Assembly: GCA_030151665.1 (NCBI GenBank)
Contig: JASLDB010000093.1
Location: 1-5,355, forward strand
Direction: 5' to 3'
DNA from: Neisseriaceae bacterium
GTDB lineage: Bacteria; Pseudomonadota; Gammaproteobacteria; Burkholderiales; Neisseriaceae
DNA: 5,355 nucleotides
Under the pieces are notes generated by a model. It was not told where the DNA came from. It saw only the letters and a program-made list of their open reading frames with translations, and did no database searches. The translations under genes and the position numbers were made by a program. Shown here in pieces: positions 1 through 5,305 of the stretch. Every line of letters starts with the position of its first letter. Position 1 is the first letter of the stretch.

Positions 1-24
1 TCTAAAATGTTACCTTACGCTTAA
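1..24 (+). CDS. rpmI: 50S ribosomal protein L35, C-terminal end (partial)
   Basis: The first 24 bases read in frame 1 as S-K-M-L-P-Y-A followed by TAA. A K-M-L-P-Y-A or similar L-P-Y-A ending is characteristic of bacterial L35, and rpmI is normally the gene directly before rplT, so this is the tail of rpmI with the rest upstream of the window. L35 is a small basic protein of the large ribosomal subunit. Its stop codon (22-24) runs straight into the rplT Shine-Dalgarno (TAAGGAG, 22-28), which fits co-transcription and probable translational coupling with rplT. Only seven codons are visible, so the call rests on this ending plus the neighbour. Confidence 0.87.
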   Translation, partial: SKMLPYA

Positions 25-36
25 GGAGTGTAAAAT

Positions 37-393
37 ATGCCACGCGTAAAACGCGGTGTTACCGCTCGTGCTCGTCACAAAAAAGTAATTGCGTTAGCCA
101 AAGGCTATCGCGGTCGTCGTAAAAACGTATACCGTATTGCTAAGCAAGCGGTAATGAAGGCTGGTCAATATGCATACCGTGACCGTCGTCAACGTAAACG
201 CCAATTCCGTCAATTGTGGATTATTCGTATCAATGCTGGTGCTCGTGCATCTGGCTTGACGTATAGCCGCTTCATGAATGGTTTGCGTAAAGCATCTATC
301 GAAATCGACCGTAAAGTTTTGGCTGATTTAGCTGTATTTGATAAAGCAACATTTGCTCAATTGGTTGAAAAAGCCAAAGCCGCTCTTGCTTAA
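37..393 (+). CDS. rplT: 50S ribosomal protein L20
   Basis: This is a 118-residue, very basic protein with the L20 signature from the start: MPRVKRGVTARARHKKV, then a long Arg/Lys-rich helix (AKGYRGRRKNVYR, about residues 21-33) and the globular C-terminal half (WIIRINAGARASGLTYS, about 61-77). The length equals that of E. coli L20. It binds 23S rRNA early in large-subunit assembly; in several bacteria it also represses its own operon by binding the rpmI leader, but the operator would lie outside this window. The ATG at 37 is preceded by AAGGAG (23-28) with 8 bases of spacing. It is the second gene of a unit with rpmI and is closed by the terminator at 407-440. Nothing is unusual in it. Confidence 0.98.
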   Translation: MPRVKRGVTARARHKKVIALAKGYRGRRKNVYRIAKQAVMKAGQYAYRDRRQRKRQFRQLWIIRINAGARASGLTYSRFMNGLRKASIEIDRKVLADLAVFDKATFAQLVEKAKAALA

Positions 394-406
394 TCAAGAT
401 TGACAT

Positions 407-440
407 AAAAGGGAGGCGTAAGCCTCCCTTTTATTTTTTT
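407..440 (+). terminator. Intrinsic terminator after rplT
   Basis: A perfect 11-bp stem, AAAAGGGAGGC (407-417) with its complement GCCTCCCTTTT (422-432), is closed by the tetraloop GTAA (418-421), a GNRA type. It is followed by one A and a run of seven T (434-440). The GC-rich core plus U-tract is a textbook Rho-independent terminator. It starts 13 bases after the rplT stop, so it separates the ribosomal unit from the editing gene that follows. In Neisseria such stems are often built from paired uptake words; this one is not. Confidence 0.93.
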
Positions 441-471
441 GTCCTTCGTAAAAGCTTTATTGGAGTGATTT

Positions 472-1146
472 ATGTCAGAAATTAAGCAAAATCAAGTGTA
501 TTTAACCCATTCTTATGCCTTTGAATGCAATACTATTGTTGTAAAAAGTGGACAAGATGAAGTGGGTGCATATGTGGTTTTGGCTGACAATATTTTTCAT
601 CCGCAAGGTGGGGGGCAAGTAGCCGATGTGGCTTGGGTGAATGATGAACCTGTACACATCATGATGCAAAGCGACGGTTTGATTGCGGCTTATACTGAAG
701 CTGCATTATCAATGCCTGTTGGTACTCCAGTGCATGCCAAAGTGGATGCACACAAGCGTTGTCACAGTGCGGCTTTACACACAGGTGGTCATTTTTTGAA
801 TTGGCATCTGCGCCAATATGGTTGGCAAGCCATCAAAGGACATCATTTTGCAGGTGAATCTCGGGTTGAGTTTACTGCAATCAATGATGCTGCTGTTGCA
901 GCGACTGATTTGTCACCAATGGTTTTGCAAAATGAAATAAATGCCTTGTTGCAAATTGACACACCCATTGTCACCTTGTTCGAAGACAATAAACGCATTA
1001 GTTTGATTACTGGTACAGAAAACATGCCATGTGGTGGTACCCATACTGATAATTTACAACAATTGCGCGAATTTACAATTAAAAGCATCAAACACAAAAA
1101 AGGGGTTTTGCGCATCAGTTATGATGTTCAACATGCTCCTGTGTAA
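472..1146 (+). CDS. AlaX-type alanyl-tRNA editing protein (Ala-tRNA synthetase editing-domain homologue)
   Basis: This 224-residue protein is related to the editing half of alanyl-tRNA synthetase without its catalytic core. The N-terminal barrel carries the family motif HPQGGGQ (residues 43-49). The zinc-binding hydrolytic site is represented by HTGGH (H103 and H107) and CGGTH (C187 and H191), matching the HxxxH...CxxxH set of AlaRS. The C-terminus KKGVLRISYDV matches the end of that domain. The family hydrolyses Ser-tRNA-Ala or Gly-tRNA-Ala in trans in the cytoplasm. The size fits the medium class (AlaX-M) and lacks the C-terminal extension of longer forms. ATG 472 has GGAG (462-465) six bases upstream. 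The gene sits after the rplT terminator and 91 bases before pheS, so it is probably transcribed separately, although I could not find a convincing promoter. Which mischarged product it prefers cannot be read from the sequence. Confidence 0.9.
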   Translation: MSEIKQNQVYLTHSYAFECNTIVVKSGQDEVGAYVVLADNIFHPQGGGQVADVAWVNDEPVHIMMQSDGLIAAYTEAALSMPVGTPVHAKVDAHKRCHSAALHTGGHFLNWHLRQYGWQAIKGHHFAGESRVEFTAINDAAVAATDLSPMVLQNEINALLQIDTPIVTLFEDNKRISLITGTENMPCGGTHTDNLQQLREFTIKSIKHKKGVLRISYDVQHAPV

Positions 1147-1159
1147 AAGTCATTACTCG

Positions 1160-1194
1160 AATCACCTATCACTTCATCAATGCCAATGGTGATT
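1160..1194 (+). repeat. Weak inverted repeat in the alaX-pheS gap
   Basis: AATCACC (1160-1166) is matched exactly by GGTGATT (1188-1194), giving a 7-bp stem around a 21-base loop in the 91-base gap before pheS. There is no T-tract after it, so it is not an intrinsic terminator. The loop is long and the stem half AT, so it could be chance. The rest of the gap (1147-1159 and 1195-1237) shows no promoter with two good boxes; TTTACA at 1206-1211 resembles a -35 but has no partner at a sensible distance. Confidence 0.25.
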
Positions 1195-1237
1195 GCTGTA
1201 ATCGCTTTACATTCAACTAAACGGATGGAATCAAATA

Positions 1238-2221
1238 ATGGAACAAGTCAAACAAATTGTTGACCAAGGGATTGCTGAAGTATCAGCCATCACCACTTTG
1301 CAAGAATTGGAAGTGGTTAAGGCGCAATACCTTGGCAAAAGTGGGCAGTTGACCGCGCTATTAAAAAGTGTTGGTCAAATGTCACCTGAAGAGAAAAAAA
1401 CCGCAGGTGCTGCCATTAACCAAGAGCGTGCCCGTTTTCAGGCGGTTTTGGAAGCCAAGCGTGATGAAATCAATGATGCCAAATTACAAGCACAATTGGC
1501 TGCAGAAGCTTTGGACGTGACCTTGCCTGGTCGTGGTCAAACAGAAGGTGGTTTACACCCTGTTACATTGACATTACAACGCGTGTTGAATTTGTTCCAA
1601 AGCATGGGTTTTGAAGTGGCCGATGGCCCTGAGATTGAAAAAGATTACTATGCTTATCAAGCATTGAATATCCCACAAAACCACCCAGCCCGTTCGATGC
1701 AAGACACTTTTTATGTGGACAATGGTGATATTTTGCGTCCCCATACATCGTCTATTCAAGCACGTTATATGGAAGCCAAAGAAAATCCACCTGTGCGCAT
1801 TATTGCCCCAGGTCGCGTGTTCCGTGTCGATTCTGATGCCACTCATTCGCCTATGTTCCACCAAGCTGAAGGCTTGTGGATTGCTGAAAATGTGACCATG
1901 GTTGATTTAAAAGCGGTGTTTACTGATTTTATTCATCGCTTTTTTGAGCGAGATGACATGCAAGTGCGTTTCAGACCTTCTTTTTTTCCATTTACTGAGC
2001 CATCGGCTGAGATTGATATCTTGGGTGAAAAAGGCTGGTTAGAAGTAGGTGGTTGTGGCATGGTGCACCCTAATGTATTGCGTGGTGTGGGCTTTGATCC
2101 TGAAAAATACACAGGCTTTGCCTTTGGTATTGGTCTAGACCGCTTCGCGATGTTGCGCTATGGCATTAATGATTTGCGCTTATTCTTTGATAATGATTTG
2201 AATTTTTTGAAACAATTCTAA
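1238..2221 (+). CDS. pheS: Phenylalanyl-tRNA synthetase alpha subunit
   Basis: This is the catalytic subunit of the (alpha-beta)2 enzyme that charges tRNA-Phe with phenylalanine (class II synthetase). At 327 residues it has the E. coli length. The N-terminal coiled-coil arm (about residues 1-90), which contacts tRNA, precedes the catalytic domain, which opens at GGLHPVT (104-110). Visible landmarks are HPARSMQDTFY (149-159), motif 2 beginning GRVFRVDSDATHSPMFHQ (192-209), the FRPSFFPFTEPSAE stretch (245-258), and motif 3 GFAFGIGLDRFAMLRYG (293-309). Ala295 lies where E. coli Ala294 controls side-chain size in the Phe pocket, so normal specificity is expected. The end FFDNDLNFLKQF is typical. 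The Shine-Dalgarno is poor (GGATGG, 1223-1228, ten bases before the ATG), but the N-terminus aligns with family members. pheT follows after 11 bases. No Phe-rich leader peptide precedes it. Confidence 0.98.
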   Translation: MEQVKQIVDQGIAEVSAITTLQELEVVKAQYLGKSGQLTALLKSVGQMSPEEKKTAGAAINQERARFQAVLEAKRDEINDAKLQAQLAAEALDVTLPGRGQTEGGLHPVTLTLQRVLNLFQSMGFEVADGPEIEKDYYAYQALNIPQNHPARSMQDTFYVDNGDILRPHTSSIQARYMEAKENPPVRIIAPGRVFRVDSDATHSPMFHQAEGLWIAENVTMVDLKAVFTDFIHRFFERDDMQVRFRPSFFPFTEPSAEIDILGEKGWLEVGGCGMVHPNVLRGVGFDPEKYTGFAFGIGLDRFAMLRYGINDLRLFFDNDLNFLKQF

Positions 2222-2232
2222 GAGGTGACACA

Positions 2233-4593
2233 ATGCAATTTTCCTACGATTGGTTAAAAACTTGGGTGTCACCCGAGCTAGAAGCAAATGACTTGGCACA
2301 TTTATTAACCATGTCTGGTCTTGAAGTAGAAGAAACAAACACGGCAGCACCTGCTTTTACAGGTGTGGTGGTGGCAGAAGTTAAACAAGTTGAAAAACAC
2401 CCTGATGCAGACCGTTTGAATGTAACCCAAGTTGATGCAGGTACAGGCGAGCTCATTCAAATCGTTTGTGGTGCGCCAAATGTCAAAGTTGGCATTAAAA
2501 TTCCTTGCGCAGTGCCAGGGGCAGTATTGCCGGGTGATTTTAAAATTAAACCAACCAAAATGCGTGGTCAAACATCCAATGGTATGTTGTGTTCAGGTAA
2601 AGAGTTGGGTGTTCCTGACGATGTTGATGGTTTAATGATTTTGGATGAAGATGCTGTTATTGGTACCAACATCCGTGATCACTTGCGTCTGGATGATGCG
2701 ATTTTCACCTTGAAAATCACCCCCAATCGCACCGATTGTTTGAGCATCAAAGGTATTGCTCGTGAAGTGGCGGCTTTGACCAATCTGCCATTGAACAGTG
2801 TTGCTATTGATCCTGTTACTGTTAGCAGTACATCCACCCAAGCCATTCACATTGTTGAGCCTGCTGCTTGCGGTCGTTTCATCACCCGTGTGATTGATAA
2901 TGTTGATGCCAAAGTGGCAACACCTAAATGGATGGTTGAGCGTTTAGAACGCTCAGGTGTACGCAGCGTTAGTGTCTTGGTCGATATTGGCAATTATGTC
3001 ATGTTGGAGCTGGGTCAGCCTATGCATGTCTTTGATGCCGATAAGATTAAAGGTGACTTGCAAGTTCGCTTTGCCAACGATGGAGAAGAATTGGCTTGTT
3101 TAAACGACAAAACCGTTAAACTCAAAAGCAATACTTTGGTGGTAGCAGATGATCAACAAGTTTTGAGCTTGGCAGGTCTAATGGGTGGTGAAGCCAGTAG
3201 CGTTAGTGATAGCACCACACGCATTGTTTTGGAATCTGCTTTTTTTGCACCTGATGCATTAAAAGGCCAATCTCGCCTATATGGTTTTGGTTCGGATTCC
3301 TCTTTCCGTTTTGAGCGTGGCGTAGACTTTGTTTTACAAGCGGATGCCATTGAGCGTGCCAGTGCTTTGATTTTGAGTATTTGTGGTGGCCAAGCAGGCG
3401 CGACTAGTGAAGCTGTTGGTCAATTACCAGATAGTCCACTTGTTAATGTGCGTTTGGCTCGTGTAGAGCGCATTTTGGGCGTTAAAGTCCCTCAAGAACA
3501 AGTTGAAACGATTCTACGTGATTTGGGATTGCAACCGGTTGCTACAGCGGACGGTTACCAAGTGACTTCACCAAGTTACCGCTTTGATATTGAAATTGAA
3601 GAAGACTTGATTGAAGAAATTGCCCGCGTATTTGGCTATGACAATATTGTCGGTGCTGAAACCACGGGCGCTTTAAAAATGTTGCCACAGCCAGAAACCC
3701 AACACCCTCGCTTTGCCATTTATGAACAAATGGCTTGCCGTGGTTTCCAAGAAGTGGTCAGCTATGCTTTTGTGGATGAAGCATGGGAACAGGATTTTGC
3801 GGCAAACAATGATCCTATTCGTTTGCAAAACCCATTGGCGAGTCACTTAAGTGTGATGCGTTCGACTTTGGTTGGCGGCTTGGTACAAATTTTGGCAAAC
3901 AATTTAAACCGTAAACAAAATCGCGTTCGTTTATTTGAAGTGGCTCGTGTGTTTAGTCGTGCTGCAGATGGTTCATTTATACAAGAAGAGCGTTTGGGTG
4001 GTTTGGCCTATGGCTCAACCTTGCCTGAACAATGGGGTGAAGCCAGTCGCCAGATTGATTTTTATGATGTTAAAGCCGATATTGAAGCATTATTTGCTGG
4101 TTCCGAATTAACTTTCAAAGTCAGTAGCAACCCTGCATTGCACCCTGGTCGTTCTGCCGATATTTTTATTGGCGAAGAGCATGTGGGCTTTATGGGTCAA
4201 TTGCATCCTAAGTGGATTCAAAAATATGACTTAAGCCAGGCACCTATTGTTTTTGAATTGGACTTTAAAGCTGTTTTACACCGTAGCAAAACAGTGTATC
4301 ATCCAGTCTCAAAATTCCAAGCTGCTCGCAGGGATTTGGCATTTGTCGTTCCTGAAGAAATGAATTTTGATACTTTATTGCATGTTTTACGTGATTCGGC
4401 TTCTGATTTGGTTACAGACATCGCTTTATTTGATGTGTACCAAGGTCAGGGTTTGGCTGAAGGCACGAAGAGCTTTGCCGTCAAAGTAATTTTGCAAGAC
4501 GTTAATGCCACGTTAGTGGATGAAAAAGTTGAGCAAGAAATGAATAAACTAGTTGCAGCAGCAGGCACTATTCAGGCACAATTACGCCATTAA
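2233..4593 (+). CDS. pheT: Phenylalanyl-tRNA synthetase beta subunit
   Basis: This is the tRNA-binding and editing subunit of PheRS; 786 residues against 795 in E. coli. Domains in order: N-terminal segment (1-40, MQFSYDWLKTWV); EMAP-like tRNA-binding OB fold (about 40-150) with HPDADRLNV (56-64) and GMLCSGKELG (117-126); linker with ITPNRTDCLS (162-171); B3/B4 editing domain (about 205-390) with LELGQPMHVFD (258-268) and SDSSFRFERGVD (354-365); B5 DNA-binding-like domain (about 400-475, ending EEIARVFGYDNI); the catalytic-like core; and the C-terminal ferredoxin-fold anticodon-binding domain (about 690-786, KFQAARRDLAFVV). His265 and Glu334 fall at positions used for clearing Tyr-tRNA-Phe in the family, so editing is probably active. 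The start at 2233 has AGGTGA (2223-2228) four bases upstream. The 11-base gap to pheS indicates one transcript and matched subunit output. Confidence 0.98.
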   Translation: MQFSYDWLKTWVSPELEANDLAHLLTMSGLEVEETNTAAPAFTGVVVAEVKQVEKHPDADRLNVTQVDAGTGELIQIVCGAPNVKVGIKIPCAVPGAVLPGDFKIKPTKMRGQTSNGMLCSGKELGVPDDVDGLMILDEDAVIGTNIRDHLRLDDAIFTLKITPNRTDCLSIKGIAREVAALTNLPLNSVAIDPVTVSSTSTQAIHIVEPAACGRFITRVIDNVDAKVATPKWMVERLERSGVRSVSVLVDIGNYVMLELGQPMHVFDADKIKGDLQVRFANDGEELACLNDKTVKLKSNTLVVADDQQVLSLAGLMGGEASSVSDSTTRIVLESAFFAPDALKGQSRLYGFGSDSSFRFERGVDFVLQADAIERASALILSICGGQAGATSEAVGQLPDSPLVNVRLARVERILGVKVPQEQVETILRDLGLQPVATADGYQVTSPSYRFDIEIEEDLIEEIARVFGYDNIVGAETTGALKMLPQPETQHPRFAIYEQMACRGFQEVVSYAFVDEAWEQDFAANNDPIRLQNPLASHLSVMRSTLVGGLVQILANNLNRKQNRVRLFEVARVFSRAADGSFIQEERLGGLAYGSTLPEQWGEASRQIDFYDVKADIEALFAGSELTFKVSSNPALHPGRSADIFIGEEHVGFMGQLHPKWIQKYDLSQAPIVFELDFKAVLHRSKTVYHPVSKFQAARRDLAFVVPEEMNFDTLLHVLRDSASDLVTDIALFDVYQGQGLAEGTKSFAVKVILQDVNATLVDEKVEQEMNKLVAAAGTIQAQLRH

Positions 4594-4606
4594 ATTTTTG
4601 ATATGT

Positions 4607-4665
4607 ATAGAAATGACAGAACACACTGTGTTCTGTCTTTATAGTTGAGGTAAGATAGAAATGAC
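4607..4665 (+). repeat. Direct repeat ATAGAAATGAC flanking the pheT-ihfA gap
   Basis: The 11-base word ATAGAAATGAC occurs at 4607-4617 and again at 4655-4665, a period of 48 bases. The second copy contains the ihfA start codon and second codon; the first copy contains an ATG at 4613. The two copies bracket the palindrome at 4615-4637 and the ihfA Shine-Dalgarno. This could be a small duplication of the ihfA start region or a paired binding site; which of these cannot be told from one sequence. Confidence 0.6.
4615..4637 (+). promoter_or_regulatory. Perfect palindrome upstream of ihfA (hairpin or operator)
   Basis: GACAGAACACA (4615-4625) and TGTGTTCTGTC (4627-4637) are exact reverse complements around a single central C at 4626. 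As RNA this folds into a stem of about nine base pairs with a five-base loop. Flanking AAA (4611-4613) and TTT (4638-4640) could extend it past one unpaired T. Only three T follow, so it is at best a weak terminator for pheT. It lies 24 bases before the ihfA ATG and 10 bases before its Shine-Dalgarno. A transcript attenuator, an mRNA-stabilising hairpin or a dimeric repressor site all fit. It does not match the LexA box or the IHF consensus. Confidence 0.55.
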
Positions 4666-4963
4666 GTTGACCAAAGCCGAATTGGCAGATATTCTGGTTG
4701 AAAAAGTTGCCGGCATGAACAAAGTAGATGCCAAAGAAATTGTAGAATTGTTTTTTGAAGAAATCCGTAGTTCACTAGAATCTGGTGAAGAGGTGAAAAT
4801 CTCTGGTTTCGGTAACTTTCAATTGCGTGACAAACCTCAACGCCCAGGACGTAACCCTAAAACTGGCGAAGAAGTACCCATTAGCGCACGCCGTGTGGTA
4901 ACCTTCCACGCTAGTCAAAAATTAAAAGGTATGGTTGAGCATTACTATGACAAGAATCGATAA
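4661..4963 (+). CDS. ihfA: Integration host factor alpha subunit
   Basis: This is a DNA-bending HU/IHF-family protein of 100 residues. It pairs with IhfB to bind and sharply bend specific sites in promoters, recombination sites and origins. The dimerising helices are residues 4-40 (TKAELADILVEK and VDAKEIVELFFEEIR), followed by the saddle (KISGFGNFQLRDK, 46-58) and the DNA-gripping arm RPGRNPKTGEEVPISARRV (61-79). Pro66 is the residue that intercalates between base pairs. The LFFEEIRSSLESGE segment and the arm mark it as IhfA rather than HU. GAGGT (4647-4651) lies nine bases before the ATG. Its place directly behind pheT is the standard arrangement in beta- and gammaproteobacteria. The 67-base gap with a palindrome leaves room for its own control. 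Its last 17 bases overlap the next gene. Confidence 0.97.
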   Translation: MTLTKAELADILVEKVAGMNKVDAKEIVELFFEEIRSSLESGEEVKISGFGNFQLRDKPQRPGRNPKTGEEVPISARRVVTFHASQKLKGMVEHYYDKNR

Positions 4964-5270
4964 AACACTACCCACCATTCCAGCCAAACGTTATTTTTCC
5001 ATGGCTGAGCTTTGTTACTTGGCACAAGTTAGCAAAGAAGAGTTTTTACAATGGCAAAAAGAACACGGCATTTTGGGTCATGGTGGCAATGTGTTTCATC
5101 GACAAGACGTCATTACCGTTCGACGCTTAAGAGCAACCTTCTTGCCATTTGTAGACCCATTTACTGAAAATTATTCAGCAGAAAATGGTGAGCCTACTAT
5201 TTCGGCAAGAGAAGCCAAACAGCATTTGCAAGACATCCTCCATGGGATAGAAACAGCACTTGCTATTTAA
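4947..5270 (+). CDS. Small MerR-like helix-turn-helix protein, diverged
   Basis: This 107-residue protein resembles the MerR-family regulators that follow ihfA in many betaproteobacteria. IPAKRYFSMAELCYLAQVS (residues 11-29) matches the start of the MerR helix-turn-helix, DVITVRRLRATF (54-65) matches the helix after the wing, and TISAREAKQHL (84-94) resembles the following I-S-x-A-R segment. The DNA-contact positions are altered. The usual L-R-Y-W-E is L-Q-W-Q-K (34-38), and the wing R-R-Y-Y is N-V-F-H (48-51). About ten residues (PFTENYSAEN) appear inserted between the two helical parts. No effector-binding domain or metal cysteines are present. I chose ATG 4947 because it leaves the short lead before IPAKRYF usual for homologues, giving a 17-base overlap with ihfA. 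An in-frame TTG at 4935, with AAAAGG five bases upstream, would add four residues and has the better ribosome site. Target and function are unknown. Confidence 0.78.
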   Translation: MTRIDKTLPTIPAKRYFSMAELCYLAQVSKEEFLQWQKEHGILGHGGNVFHRQDVITVRRLRATFLPFVDPFTENYSAENGEPTISAREAKQHLQDILHGIETALAI

Positions 5271-5288
5271 AAGAGAAATGGCTATAAT
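5260..5288 (+). promoter_or_regulatory. Sigma70-type promoter of the tRNA-Pro gene
   Basis: The -35 box TTGCTA (5260-5265) is separated by 17 bases from a consensus -10 box TATAAT (5283-5288). Transcription would begin near 5295, about ten bases before the mature tRNA. The -35 box lies within the last codons of the upstream MerR-like gene, whose stop is at 5268-5270. The -10 box sits in the loop of a 7-bp inverted repeat (AGAGAAA 5272-5278, TTTCTCT 5292-5298). Confidence 0.8.
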
Positions 5289-5305
5289 CCTTTTCTCTCA
5301 AGTGT

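Noticed and set aside
610..615. Run of six G inside the AlaX gene as a phase-variable tract
   Set aside because: It encodes the conserved HPQGGGQ motif, is shorter than typical slippage tracts, and the frame is intact.
843..1115. Reverse-strand 90-codon frame inside the AlaX gene
   Set aside because: It is wholly antisense to a clearly conserved gene, has no recognisable domain, and is best seen as a shadow frame.
1206..1236. TTTACA (1206-1211) with TCAAAT (1231-1236) as a pheS promoter
   Set aside because: The spacer would be 19 bases, the -10 match is poor, and transcription would start at or after the pheS ATG.
1180..1262. Short frame starting at ATG 1180 before pheS as a leader peptide
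   Set aside because: It reads M-P-M-V-I-A-V-I-A-L-H-S without Phe codons, has no ribosome site, and runs into pheS in another frame.
2305..2571. Reverse-strand 88-codon frame inside pheT
   Set aside because: It is antisense to the conserved tRNA-binding domain of PheT; the Cys/Phe-rich, irregular composition looks like an artefact of the codon pattern.
4615..4637. Palindrome as a LexA/SOS box or an intrinsic terminator
   Set aside because: The half-sites are ACAG...CTGT, the opposite order to the CTGT...ACAG LexA box, and only three T follow the stem.
4640..4645. TATAGT as a -10 box for ihfA
   Set aside because: Transcription would start around 4652, after the Shine-Dalgarno at 4647-4651, and the -35 region has no good match.
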